NCBI GenBank assembly: GCA_963830065.1
Contig: CAWHLA010000011.1
Location: 161,153-225,152, forward strand
DNA: 64,000 nucleotides
Reading direction: 5' to 3'
Source: JACCZR01 sp963830065
GTDB taxonomy: Bacteria > Actinomycetota > Thermoleophilia > Solirubrobacterales > Thermoleophilaceae
The position numbers and the translations under genes were made by a program. How positions within the stretch are numbered: position 1 is the first letter of the stretch; each line of letters opens with the position of its first letter. The notes under the pieces are model-generated. The model was not told the origin of the DNA and did no database searches. It saw only the letters and a program-made list of their open reading frames with translations. Shown piece by piece: positions 28,688 through 37,514 of this stretch.

Positions 28688-29097
28688 TGCATCCAGGGGG
28701 CGTAGGAGAGCCCGACGATCGCGCCGTCGGCCGAGAGCAGACGGGCCACGGTCTGGCCCCAGGGCTCGGTGCGGGTGTCGTGCAGCAACTCGAAGCCCTG
28801 CTCCTCCAGCTCGGCAGCTCCGGACGCCACCGCGTCGGCGGTCTCGACCTCGAACTCGATGCTCACCTGAGGGACGGTGATGCCCTCGGGCCAGGTCTCG
28901 CTGCCGAAGCACGCCTCAGCCGCCTGGGAGAGCGGCCAGACGCCGAAGTGCCTGGTGCCCTCGACCTTCTCGCTGTGCCAGTAGCCCTGGGGATCGTCGC
29001 CGTCCAGGGGCAGGCCCAGGGCCTCGACGTACAGCTTGCGGCTCTCAGGGGGGTCCGCGGCGATCGGGCTCACGCTTGATACGAAGAGAATGTTCAT
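28684..29097 (-). CDS. VOC-family (glyoxalase/bleomycin-resistance fold) protein
   Basis: The 137-residue protein shows the paired beta-alpha-beta-beta-beta layout of VOC proteins. The N-terminal strand is NILFVSSVSPIA, and SIEFEVETADAVASGAAELEEQGF and PWGQTVARLLSADGAIVGLSY lie in the second half. No enzyme assignment is possible. It is convergent with the acyl-CoA synthetase (four-base overlap) and six bases from the divergent AraC gene. Confidence 0.85.
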   Translation of the reverse strand: MNILFVSSVSPIAADPPESRKLYVEALGLPLDGDDPQGYWHSEKVEGTRHFGVWPLSQAAEACFGSETWPEGITVPQVSIEFEVETADAVASGAAELEEQGFELLHDTRTEPWGQTVARLLSADGAIVGLSYAPWMH

Positions 29098-29103
29098 GAG
29101 CAC

Positions 29104-29895
29104 ATGGAAGCGGTTACGGGCCGAGCGGTCTTGAAGGAAACGGACACCTACGTCGAGCTCCCGCCGCCCACCCCGCTGCGCGGGTCGATCGCCTGCCTGT
29201 GGATGCGCCGCGGCGACGGCGAGACCGTGCGGGTGCTCCCCGACGCCTGCGTGGACCTGGTGTGGCGCGCGGGCTCCGGCGCGATGCTCGCGGGCCCCGA
29301 CACGGGGCCCGCACTGGCACCGACCCGCGAAGGCCAGGCGATCGCCGGCGTTCGCTTCCTGCCCGGCGCCGGCGGCTCCGCTCTGGGCCTCCCCCTCGAC
29401 GAGCTGAGCGACCGGCGCGTGGGCCTTGAGGAGGTGGGGCTGGACCCCGACAGGCGCCTGAGCGGCGACCTCGACCCCTGGGACGCGCTCGGGCTGCTGG
29501 CCGGGGTGGCCACGCGGCTGGCCGCCTCCAGGGCTCCCGACCGGGCCGTGCAACAGGCGACGCTGCGGCTGCTGGACCCGCGCCAGCGGGTGGAGTCGCT
29601 CGCCGGGGACCTCGGCCTCAGCGAGCGCCAGCTGCGCCGCCGCTGCCGAGCCGGGGTGGGCTACGGGCCCAAGACGCTGCAACGCGTCCTGAAGCTGCGC
29701 CGCTTCTTGCGCACCGCCGCCGGCGACCTCGGCCGCGCGGCGCTCGACGCGGGCTACTCCGATCAGGCCCACCTCACGCGCGAGTGCCGGCGGCTCACCG
29801 GGCTGTCTCCCGCGACCCTTCGGGAAGCGAACGGGCCCGCTCGGCCAGCTGCGCGCGCTCGGGCTGGTTGTTCGTTAGCGCCGCCGCGCGCTTGA
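29104..29895 (+). CDS. AraC-family regulator with DUF6597-like N-terminus
   Basis: The 263-residue protein has an N-terminal domain of about 140 residues (RVLPDACVDLVWRAGSG is typical of DUF6597-type AraC proteins). A C-terminal AraC helix-turn-helix pair follows (VESLAGDLGLSERQLRRRC, then AALDAGYSDQAHLTRECRRL). It is divergent from the VOC gene, a common pairing. The last 100 bases overlap the convergent sigma-factor gene, and the arginine/alanine-rich tail may be shorter than annotated. Confidence 0.88.
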   Translation: MEAVTGRAVLKETDTYVELPPPTPLRGSIACLWMRRGDGETVRVLPDACVDLVWRAGSGAMLAGPDTGPALAPTREGQAIAGVRFLPGAGGSALGLPLDELSDRRVGLEEVGLDPDRRLSGDLDPWDALGLLAGVATRLAASRAPDRAVQQATLRLLDPRQRVESLAGDLGLSERQLRRRCRAGVGYGPKTLQRVLKLRRFLRTAAGDLGRAALDAGYSDQAHLTRECRRLTGLSPATLREANGPARPAARARAGCSLAPPRA

Positions 29896-31078
29896 GCTCG
29901 ATCCGCGCCTCGTCGTAGCGCCCGAGGCGGGCCAGCAGCTCGCCGCGCACGCTGGGCAGCAGGTGGTACCCGTCCAGGGCGGGCTCGCCGCTCAGCTCGT
30001 CGACCAGCGCCAGGCCGGTCTCCGGCCCGAAGGCCTGGGCCAGCGCGACCGCGCGGTTGAGCTCCACGACGGGCGAGCCGGTCAGCGCCGCGAGCTGCTC
30101 GTACAGGGCGGCGATGCGCGTCCAGTCGGTCTGCTCGGGCGTGCGGGCGCGGGCGTGGCACGCGGCGATGGCGGCCTGGAGCTCGTACGAACCGGGCTCG
30201 CCGCCAAGGTCCTCGGCGCGGTCGAGCGCCTTCAGGCCGCGCCCGACCAGCACCCAGTCCCACCGCCCCCGGTCCTGGTCGGCCAGCAGGACGGGCTCGC
30301 CGCCCGGGGCCACACGGGCCCGGATGCGCGAGGCCTGGATCTCCATCAGCGCGACCAGGCCGTGCACCTCGGCCTCGCGCGGGGTGAGCTCGGCGAGCAT
30401 GCGCCCCAGGCGCAGGGCGTCCTCGACCAGCCCGGGCCGCATCAGGTCGCCGCCGGCGGTGGCGGAGTAGCCCTCGTTGAAGACGAGGTAGATCACCTCC
30501 AGTACGGAGGCCAGGCGCTCGTCGAGCTCATCGGGGCCGGGCACCTCGAAGGGCAGCTCGGCGTCGGCCAGCGTCTTCTTGGCCCGCACGATGCGCTGGG
30601 CCAGCGTGGGCTCGGGGACCAGAAAGGCGCGGGCGATCTCCTTCGTGGTCAGGCCGCCCATCATCCGCAGCGTCAGCGCCACCCGGGCCTGGGTGGGCAG
30701 CATCGGGTGGCAGGTGGTGAAGACCAGGCTGAGCATGTCGTCGCCGATGTGGTCGTCGGCGGCCGCGGCCAGGTCGGGCTCGGCGCCGCCCCGGTCCAGC
30801 TCCAGCTCGCGGCCGAGCTGCTCGTGCTTTCGCTCGGCCATCTTCTGGTGGCGCAGGCGGTCGATGCCGCGGTGCTTGGCGGTGGCCATCAGCCAGGCGC
30901 CGGGGTTGTCCGGCACGCCCTCCCGCGGCCACTGCTCCAGCGCCGCCACGAGCGCCTCCTGGGCCAGGTCCTCGGCCAGGCCCACGTCGCGCACGCTGCG
31001 AGCCAGGCCCGCGATCAGCCGGGCGGACTCGATCCGCCAGACGGCCTCTACGGCGCGGTGAGCGTCAGGGGACCCCAA
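29795..31078 (-). CDS. ECF42-type RNA polymerase sigma factor with C-terminal TPR-like domain
   Basis: The product of about 427 residues begins with sigma region 2 (AVWRIESARLIAGLARSVRDVGLAEDLAQEALVAALEQWP) and region 4 (TKEIARAFLVPEPTLAQRIVRAKKTL). A long helical C-terminal domain with TPR-like repeats completes the ECF42 architecture. ECF42 genes are characteristically paired with a DGPF/YCII gene, as here. The start is uncertain: TTG 31078 gives the family N-terminus, while ATG 31141 would lie inside the YCII gene. The SD-like AGGGG and the TTG fall in a perfect hairpin at 31061-31091. Confidence 0.88.
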   Translation of the reverse strand: MGSPDAHRAVEAVWRIESARLIAGLARSVRDVGLAEDLAQEALVAALEQWPREGVPDNPGAWLMATAKHRGIDRLRHQKMAERKHEQLGRELELDRGGAEPDLAAAADDHIGDDMLSLVFTTCHPMLPTQARVALTLRMMGGLTTKEIARAFLVPEPTLAQRIVRAKKTLADAELPFEVPGPDELDERLASVLEVIYLVFNEGYSATAGGDLMRPGLVEDALRLGRMLAELTPREAEVHGLVALMEIQASRIRARVAPGGEPVLLADQDRGRWDWVLVGRGLKALDRAEDLGGEPGSYELQAAIAACHARARTPEQTDWTRIAALYEQLAALTGSPVVELNRAVALAQAFGPETGLALVDELSGEPALDGYHLLPSVRGELLARLGRYDEARIELKRAAALTNNQPERAQLAERARSLPEGSRETAR

Positions 31079-31091
31079 GGCCCCTGACGCT
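31061..31091 (-). promoter_or_regulatory. Perfect 11-bp hairpin over the sigma-factor start
   Basis: AGCGTCAGGGG (31061-31071) is the exact reverse complement of CCCCTGACGCT (31081-31091), with a nine-base loop. On the minus strand the stem holds an SD-like AGGGG and the loop holds the TTG start proposed for the sigma factor. It could hide the ribosome-binding site or end transcription after the YCII gene; no T run follows. Confidence 0.6.
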
Positions 31092-31103
31092 AGATCACGC
31101 GGG

Positions 31104-31532
31104 CTAGGCGTTCTGCTCGGCCTGGGCGCGCAGGCGCTCATCCTGCTCGCGCAGCTCGGGCGTGTACTCCTCGCCGAAGTCCTCGGGCTCGAAGACCTGG
31201 CGGATCTCGATCTCGCCGTCCTGCTCGTCGGCCGGGTTGGGGCAGCGCTTCATCCACTCGATGGCCTCCTCCCAGTCCTTCGCCTGGATCATCCAGTAGC
31301 CGGCGATCAGCTCCTTGGTCTCGGCGAAGGGGCCGTCGACCACGGTCCGCTCGTCGCCCGAGAAATTGATGCGGGCGCCGTTCGAGCTGGGGTGCAGGCC
31401 GTCGCCGCCGAGCATGACGCCTGCCTTGACGAGCTCCTCGTTGAACTTGCCCATCTCCGTGAGCATCTTCTCGCTGGGCATCACGCCCGCCTCGGAGTCC
31501 TCGTTGGCCTTGACCAGAACCATGAATCGCAT
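31104..31532 (-). CDS. YCII/DGPF-domain protein
   Basis: The 142-residue protein starts MRFMVLVKANEDSEAGVMPS and contains VDGPFAETKELIAGYWMIQA, the DGPF motif of the YCII-related family. The ferredoxin-like fold has conserved His/Asp positions, but its biochemical role is unresolved. GAGAGGAGC precedes ATG 31532. It lies upstream of the ECF42 sigma factor, and such partners are thought to act in its regulation. Confidence 0.92.
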   Translation of the reverse strand: MRFMVLVKANEDSEAGVMPSEKMLTEMGKFNEELVKAGVMLGGDGLHPSSNGARINFSGDERTVVDGPFAETKELIAGYWMIQAKDWEEAIEWMKRCPNPADEQDGEIEIRQVFEPEDFGEEYTPELREQDERLRAQAEQNA

Positions 31533-31561
31533 TGACAGCTCCTCTCGTAGATTGCTCTTCA

Positions 31562-32192
31562 GTGACGCGTCGAACGAGCGAGCACAGTTTCGACACACCT
31601 CACGGGGAATCGGTCGCCCGGCTGTTCGCGGCGCCGGATCCGCGCGGTGCGCTGGTGCTGGGGCACGGCGCCGGGGGCGGGGTCGAGGCCCCCGATCTGG
31701 TGGCGGTCACCGAGGCCGCGGTGGCAGAGGGCTTCAGCGTGGCGCTGGTCCTCCAGCCCTACCGGGTGGCCGGGAAGAAGTCCGGGCCGGTGCCGACCAA
31801 GCTGGACGAGGCGTGGGCCGCGGTGGTGGACGAGCTCGCCTCGGGGAAGCTGGCGGGGGTGCCGCTGGTGACCGGCGGGCGCTCCGCAGGCGCCCGCGTG
31901 GCCTGCCGGACCGCGGCGCAGACCGGGTCAGCGGGCGTGCTGTGCCTCGCCTTCCCGCTCCAGCCCCCGCCCCGTGCGGGAAAGCCACCGGGGCCGACCC
32001 GCATCGACGAGCTGGAAGCGGTCTCGGTCCCGGTGCTCGTGGTGCAGGGCGAGAGCGACCGGTTCGGCATGCCGGAGCCCGCTCCGGGCCGCGAGGTGGT
32101 GCAGGTGGCGGGTGACCACGGGCTCAAGAAGGACACGCCCGCGGTGGCTGCCGCGGTCACGCGCTGGCTGGCCGGCACGCGTGCCTGCCTAG
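31562..32192 (+). CDS. Alpha/beta hydrolase (dienelactone-hydrolase/KANL3-like), 3' end uncertain
   Basis: About 210 residues match a small alpha/beta hydrolase: VLGHGAGGG (oxyanion region), GGRSAGARVA (nucleophile elbow GxSxG), VVQGESDRFG (acid) and GDHGLKK (histidine). GTG 31562 is a plausible start 29 bases from the divergent YCII gene. The frame runs open through the next gene without a stop; a TAG at 32190-32192 lies one base out of frame. The true gene probably ends there, with a one-base sequence error or natural shift near 32,180. Confidence 0.75.
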
Positions 32193-32201
32193 TCTGCGGG
32201 C

Positions 32202-32660
32202 ATGGCCTACACCACCGCAGAGGGGCAGCAAGAGCTGCTCGACACCCTGGGCGAGGCGACCTCGCAGCTCGGCCGCGCCCTGGGGTCGCTCGGCGAGGCC
32301 TACGAGAAGCTCGACGAGCAGACCGCCGATCGCCTCGAGGAGGAGCTGTTCGGGCCGGCCCAGCGCGCCTTCGGGCGCGTGCAGCGCGTGTACTCCGGGT
32401 TCGCCGGCCGCCACGGGCTGAACGCCCGGGGCTTCAGCCCCGAGTCCGCTGGTCTGCCCTCCACCGGCGCGGCCGGCTTCATCGAGGAGGCGGTGTTCGC
32501 CCTCAACGAGGCCGCGGCCTCCCTGGTCACCCTGCAGGAGTCCGAGCCCTGGACCGAGGTGGCCGACGAGGAGCTCCGCGCCGGCGTGGCCGAGATCCGC
32601 CAGCTGGTGGACGACCTGCCTCAGCAGGCCCGCGGCCTGGTCCGCACCCTCGGCCGCTAG
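32202..32660 (+). CDS. Helical protein of unknown function
   Basis: The 152-residue protein is almost entirely predicted alpha-helix with heptad-like spacing (LLDTLGEATSQLGRALGSLGEAYEKLDEQ). It has no membrane segment or signal peptide. I do not recognise a family. It lies nine bases after the hydrolase and directly before the lipoprotein gene, whose GTG follows its stop codon. Confidence 0.75.
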   Translation: MAYTTAEGQQELLDTLGEATSQLGRALGSLGEAYEKLDEQTADRLEEELFGPAQRAFGRVQRVYSGFAGRHGLNARGFSPESAGLPSTGAAGFIEEAVFALNEAAASLVTLQESEPWTEVADEELRAGVAEIRQLVDDLPQQARGLVRTLGR

Positions 32661-33504
32661 GTGCTCCGGCTCGCCGCGGCGGGCCTGACCTGCTTCCTGT
32701 TGGCGGGGTGCGGCTCGGGGGAGGCTCCCCCGCCCCCGCCCAAGCCGGAGCGGGCGGCGGCGCCGCTGTGCTCGAAGCTGCGTACGCGGGTCACCGGCCG
32801 CGTAGAGAGCCCGGCCGCCACCGAGCTGTCGGGCCTGGTGGCCTCGCGCACCAAGCCCGGACTGCTGTGGACCCACAACGACTCCGGTGACAGCGCCCGT
32901 CTCCTCGCCGTCGGCGTGAACGGCCGTCCCGGGGTGAGCTGCAGGTCCCGGGCGCCGAGAACGTGGACTGGGAGGACATCGCGGCCCGAGGAGACACGCT
33001 GTTCGTGGGCGACATCGGCGACAACGACTCCAGCGCCCGCAGATAACCGTCTACCGGGTTCGCGAGTCCGGCGCCGCTGCGGGACGGCTGGACCTGCGCT
33101 ACGCCGACGGCGCCCACGACGCCGAGACCCTGCTTGTCGATCCCGTCGACGGCTCGGTGGCGGTGGTGACGAAGAGCTTCGGGGGCGAGAACCGCGTCTA
33201 CACGGCGCGGGGGACCACGTCCGCCGCTGCCCCTTGGTGCCGGTGACGCCCGGCGAGGCGGTGACCGCCGGCGACGTCTCCGCTGATGGCCGCACGATCC
33301 CCTCGCAGCTACGACCGGGCGCTGGTGTGGACACGGCGCAAGAGCGAACCGCTCGCCAAAGCCCTCTCCCGCAAGCCGTGCGTCGCCGACGCCGACCTGG
33401 TGGGCGAAGGCCAGGGGGAGGCGCTGGCGCTGGCCGCGGACGGCCGGTCGTTCTTCACGGTCGCGGAGGGAGGGCGACCGCCGCTGCGGCGTTACACCCC
33501 CTAG
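32661..33504 (+). CDS. Secreted lipoprotein with beta-propeller-like domain, frame broken
   Basis: GTG 32661 opens a frame with a signal peptide and lipobox (CFLLAGCGSG), then a proline-rich spacer. The mature part, read across at least four frame shifts from about 32,935, shows ELSGLVASRTKPGLLWTHNDSGDS, VDWEDIAARGDTLFVGDIGDN, YADGAHDAETLLVDP and DGRSFFTVAEGG. This resembles actinobacterial NHL/SdiA-like propeller proteins of unknown function. The stop overlaps the convergent dinB stop (CTAG). The breaks begin here, while the preceding 26 kb is almost free of them. Confidence 0.7.
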
Positions 33505-34025
33505 TCTGCCTCGGCGGAAACAGCCAGGTGGCCAGCCGCGGTGCGCGATGCAGCAGCGAGGCCCGCGTGACCGAGGTGGCGCCGAAGCGGTCGCGGACCT
33601 CGTCGAGCACGTGGTCCAGCACGTCGCCGTGACGCTCATCGATGGAAGCTCCAGCTGACGGCTCCCGGACTGGAGGTTGCTGACGGTGACGCCGACCATC
33701 GTAAGCCCCCGCTCCTCGATCAGCTCTCGCTCGGCGGCCAACAGCGTGCGCATCTCCGCCAGCACGGCGCTGGTGGCCGAGGTCGGCGCGGGAGGGTGTG
33801 TGAGCGGTCGCGCGGCCGAAGTCGCCGAAGCGCATGCGCAGGACCACCGTCCGCCCCGCCCTGCCCTTCGCGCGCATGCGGCGCGTGACGCGTCGACCAG
33901 CGCGAGGACCGTCGCGTCCAGCGCCTCGGGCTCGAACCGCCTCGTGCCGATGGCGCACTGCGAGCCCACCGAGCGCCGCCGCGGGTTGCGCTTGACCGGC
34001 CGCGGATCGCGGTTGTGGCAGCCGG
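33501..34025 (-). pseudogene. dinB: DNA polymerase IV (DinB), C-terminal little-finger fragment, truncated and frame broken
   Basis: Pieces in three frames join into the C-terminal domain of a Y-family polymerase: RDPRPVKRNPRRRSVGSQ, RTVVLRMRFGDFGRA, RSHTLPR, EERGLTMVGVTVSNL and HGDVLDHVLDEVRDRFGATS. The gene ends SAEAD at TAG 33501, sharing CTAG with the convergent lipoprotein. Its palm and finger domains are missing: similarity stops at about 34,025, where a Pro/Thr-rich plus-strand sequence begins. At least four shifts occur in about 500 bases. Confidence 0.78.
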
Positions 34026-34045
34026 TCGATCCGTGCCGATCTCCT
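34020..34045. other. Probable junction between two unrelated sequences
   Basis: Here the minus-strand dinB similarity stops abruptly in mid-gene. A plus-strand Pro/Thr repeat region, also lacking its 5' part, begins. Both flanking genes are truncated at the same place, as expected for a recombination end or an assembly misjoin. Confidence 0.6.
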
Positions 34046-34932
34046 CGACGCAGCCCGGCTGCAATCCGAAGCCGAAAGACCCGACGCCGACGCCAACCCC
34101 TCGGCCGAAGCCGCCGACGGACACGCCAACCCCGGTGCGAAGCCGAAGCCGCCGACCCATACGCCGACGCCGGTGCCGCCGACCGATACGCCGACCCCGA
34201 GAGCCGAAGCCGCCGACGAATACCCCGGTGCCCGAGCCGCCGACCGCGACCCCGGTCCCGCCGACGGAGACACCCGTACCGCCCACGGATACGCCGGCCC
34301 CGCCGACGAGCACCCCGGTGCCTCCCACCGAGACGCCCCTGCCCGAGCCGACCGCGACTGTCGATGCGCCGACAGAGACTCTGGTCCCCGCGACGGACAC
34401 GCCCGCTGCCGAAACCTGCGACACAAACGCCTGAGCCGCCGACCGCGACGCCGGCCCCCGAGGAGACGAGTCGACGAGCCGGAGCCCGAGGTCGTGGCGG
34501 AGCCGCCCGGCCGAGGCGCCGGTGGCCGAGGAGTCTGACTGCCGGAGCCCACGGCGACGCCTGTGCCCGAGCCGACCGCGACCCCGGTGCTGCCAACGGC
34601 CACGGCGACCTCGACCGTGACGCCGACGTCGACGCCGGTCGTGGCGGCGGCGGTCGCCGAACCGCCGGCCACGCCGCGCCGCCGCTCGAACCCGTAGAGC
34701 CGACCGAGCCATCGGGTGAGCTGAGTCGTCGCCGGCGTCCTGGCGACCGATCCGAGCCCGTTCGTCCTGCTCGGCTACCCTCCTGTTCGCGCTGGCGGCG
34801 GCGGCCGGCCAGGTCCTGCGCGGCGATCCGATGCTGGCCCGACGCCTGGCGACCGGCTTCGACGGCCTCCGGACGGCGGCGGCGCGACGGCAGCGGCGCC
34901 GCTCAGGCGGTCCGGTCGCGGCGACCGCCTGA
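34046..34932 (+). CDS. Pro/Thr-repeat protein with C-terminal membrane anchor, 5'-truncated and frame broken
   Basis: The plus strand encodes long runs of the type PPTDTPTPVPPTETPVPPTD in shifting frames from 34,070 to about 34,680. Then comes VLATDPSPFVLLGY, a hydrophobic stretch LLFALAAAAGQVLRGD and a basic tail ending at TGA 34930-34932. Such linkers followed by one membrane helix are common in secreted or surface Chloroflexota proteins. At least five frame shifts are needed. The N-terminal domain is missing, so no function can be given. Confidence 0.55.
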
Positions 34933-35765
34933 CGCGTCGTCGCGTGGCCGACGGCGACGACAGGTCGCCGGGAACGGCCAGGTCACGCATCCGGGCTCGA
35001 TGGCTGCGATGGTCGACGAGCTACGCCGGCCACCAGGTGTGTCGGGATGGGCGGCGCTCGTCGGGCGGCCTCGGCGGGCAGGCGGGCGGTCTGAATGGCG
35101 GGGCAGATGGCCTTGCCAAGGGCGAGCCAACGGCTTCGACGGTTCGCCTCGGGCGGACCAAGCGGCGCGAGGGGAGCAGCTTCGGCGGCGACATCGGCGT
35201 CAGGCACGACGTGGCAGCGAGCTCGGCGGTGCAGGTCCCCGACGTCCAGGCCGATGCAGCCGGCCAGCGATCCGCTCCGTCCGACCGATCGGGGCATCGG
35301 CGGTCCTGGCTCCGGCCGAGGCGCGCGCACGCCCAGCTGGGGGCGCGTCGGGTGGGAGCGGCGGCATCGGCGGCGGCTTCGGTGGCGACCTCGCGCGGGC
35401 CGCGGGCGGCGGCCATGGCTTCGAGGCTGGCACAGAACGGTCTCGGCGGCTCGCCAGGGCGGGGACGACGTTGGCAGTGGGATCGACGGATCCGGCGACG
35501 CGCTCGCGAAGGGCCTGGGCGGCCGGGCGGCACGGCAACGGGTTCGCGCAGGCGCCACGCCGCCCGGCGAGGTCGTCGCCGCGACGTCGACGCCCGTCGG
35601 GCAGGAGGGCGCGCTTCAACGTGCCGGAGGCGCAGAGGGCGAACTGGCGGAGCGCCTGGACGAGCTTGCCAGGACGCTCTCGTCCCCTGATGGACCGCGA
35701 GTGGCGGACGTCGGGCTGCCGCCCGGGTCTGTCACCCCGGTGCCGGGCAGCGGCTTCGGGCCGTC
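34933..35765. other. GC-rich stretch with no assignable gene
   Basis: No frame on either strand gives a recognisable protein over this 830-base stretch. The plus strand shows Gly/Ala-rich fragments (GGLGGQAGGLNGGADGLAKG), and base composition by codon position suggests broken coding sequence leading into the zinc-ribbon segment. I see no RNA gene, repeat array or promoter that I would defend. Confidence 0.4.
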
Positions 35766-35930
35766 GTGGCTGGGGCCGGTGCCCTGGCGCGTGCTCCACG
35801 GCTCGATCCGCTGCCGAAGACGTTCCGCTGCCCGGCCTGCCACAAGCCGCTGGTGTACGGCCATCGGTTCTGCGGCTACTGCGGCGAGCCGCTGGACAAG
35901 ACGATGGCGTGCGAGGAGTCAGGATACAGG
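35766..35930 (+). CDS. Zinc-ribbon C-terminal segment of a frame-broken protein
   Basis: The frame reads FRCPACHKPLVYGHRFCGYC, then GEPLD, a typical CxxC-x12-CxxC zinc ribbon. The upstream part of the gene cannot be followed because of frame breaks; it may begin in the Gly/Ala-rich stretch before it. A long inverted repeat follows directly and probably ends the transcript. Confidence 0.5.
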
Positions 35931-35983
35931 AGTCAGGAGACAGGAGGAGATCGACGCCCCCCTGTCCCTGATCCTGTATCCTT
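35921..35983. terminator. Long imperfect inverted repeat, probable bidirectional terminator
   Basis: AGGATACAGGAGTCAGGAGA (35921-35940, then CAGG) pairs with CCTGTCCCTGATCCTGTATC (35961-35980, then CT), giving a stem of more than 20 bases with a few mismatches and a loop of about 15. TTTCT follows on the plus strand. It lies between convergent genes. Confidence 0.6.
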
Positions 35984-35984
35984 T

Positions 35985-37504
35985 CTACGCGGCTGCTCTT
36001 CGGCGACGAGGCGCCGGTAGTAGTGGCGGTGCCGCTCCTGGGCCTGCCTTCAGGCGCGCGTGGGCGTCCCGTCGGGCTCGTAGGTGCCGCGCAGGGCGGC
36101 CGGGGTGGTCTCGACGTTCTCGACGCGCCCAGGCGCTCCAGCGCCAGGAGCGCGGCGCCCCGACTCGACGCCTCGCGCTCGCCGGAGGCGACGAGCGGCC
36201 GGCCGAGCGCGTCGGCGACCAGCTGCGCCCAGGCCGGCGACTGCTGGAGCCCGCCGCCGGTCGCGATGGCCTGTTTCGGCTCCGGGAGGACGCTGGTGAC
36301 GATCCCGTACATCAGCGCGAACCGCAGGGCGACCGCTTCGAGGCCGGCCCGCAGGATCTCGATCGGCTGCGTCGCCTGGCTCAGTCCGAGGATGGCCGCG
36401 CGGGCGTGCGCGGCGTAGCCCGGCCCGCGCTCGCCGGCGATGAACGGGAGCACGGTCAGGCCGTGGCCGTCGGGCGGCATCGACGGCCAGAGCCGCTCGG
36501 TCTCGCGCTATCGACGGGAGGCGCAGCGTCTCGCGGAGCCACTGGAACAGGTTGCCGCCGTTGGAGTCGGCGCAGCCCAGGACGAAGCGGTGCTCGTCGA
36601 TCCGGTAGCACCAGGCGCCCCACGGGATCTCGGTGCGCTCGCCGCGCCAGGCGACGCGCGAGCGCGGCCGAGGTGCCGACCATCAAGCGCCATCCGATCC
36701 TGGGTCACGCAGCCGCTGCCGACGTTGCTGACGGCGCCGTCCCCGACCGCCGGGAACCACCGGGCGTCTTTGAGCATCGGCCAGCGCTTCGCGAATTCGG
36801 CTCGGAGGCTGCCTACGGACTCGCCCTGGCCGGTCAGCGGCAGCAGGCGGTCGGGTCGAGGTTCAGGGTGTCCAGCATCTCGGCGTCCCAGTGCTGGGCG
36901 TTCTGGTCCAGCAGGCCGGTGCCGGACGCCATCGAGACGCCGCAGACCGCGCGGTCGAGGATGCGCAGGTGCAGAAACTCGCCGAAGGAGACCCAGCGGG
37001 CGGTCCGCTCGTACGCCTCCGGCATCGCCTTGCGCAGCCAGAGCAGCTTGGCCGGCCAGTAGCTCCAGTGGAGCAGGCAGCCGGTCCGGGCGTGGACGGC
37101 CCGCTCGTCCAGGCGCTCGCGGAGGTCGAGCATCTCCTGGCGGGCGCGGGAGTCGGCCCAGACCAGCAGCGGCGTCGTCGGGCGGTTCTGCTCGTCGACG
37201 CCGAGAAAGCTGTGCCAGAACGTCGAGATCGCGACGCCGTCGATCAGGGTGTGCGGGCGCATCTCCTTCTGGCAGGCGTCCCAGCGCCTCGTCGACGACG
37301 CCGAGCGTCAGGTCCAGCAGCTTCTCGGCGTCGATCGTCGGCGCCGCCGTCGGGCGTCGTCTCAAGCGGGGTCTCGGCCGAGGCGGCGGTGCCGCGGACG
37401 TCGCGCGCCTTCGCATCGAAGAGCATGGCGCGGACGGAGGTCGTGCCGACGTCGATCGCCAGGACGATCGGCGGCTCGGAGCGCTTCGGAGACACGGACG
37501 GCAT
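35985..37504 (-). CDS. FGGY-family carbohydrate kinase (gluconokinase-like), frame broken
   Basis: The pieces assemble into an FGGY kinase of about 500 residues. They are VLAIDVGTTSVRAMLFDAKA (N-terminal phosphate-binding loop), ISTFWHSFLGVDEQNRPTTP, WADSRARQEM, GVSMASGTGLLDQ, SNVGSGC, and IATGGGLQQSPAWAQLVADA with SREASSRGAALLA-like sequence at the C-terminus. The pattern is closest to gluconate or related sugar-acid kinases; the substrate is inferred. ATG 37504 lies ten bases after the upstream stop. At least five shifts occur and the C-terminal stop is not resolved. Confidence 0.75.
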
Positions 37505-37514
37505 CGTCCAACCT

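Noticed and set aside
31532..32890. A 452-residue hydrolase with a long C-terminal extension
   Set aside because: The extension overlaps two other genes in another frame and is arginine/proline-rich shadow sequence.
33720..34712. A minus-strand Gly/Val/Ser repeat protein (SVGGTGV units)
   Set aside because: It is the complement of the plus-strand Pro/Thr repeat. The plus-strand version matches known linker composition and ends in a plausible membrane anchor.
34933..35765. Possible CRISPR array or tandem DNA repeat in the GC-rich stretch
   Set aside because: No unit recurs at constant spacing. I see no CRISPR repeats anywhere in the window.
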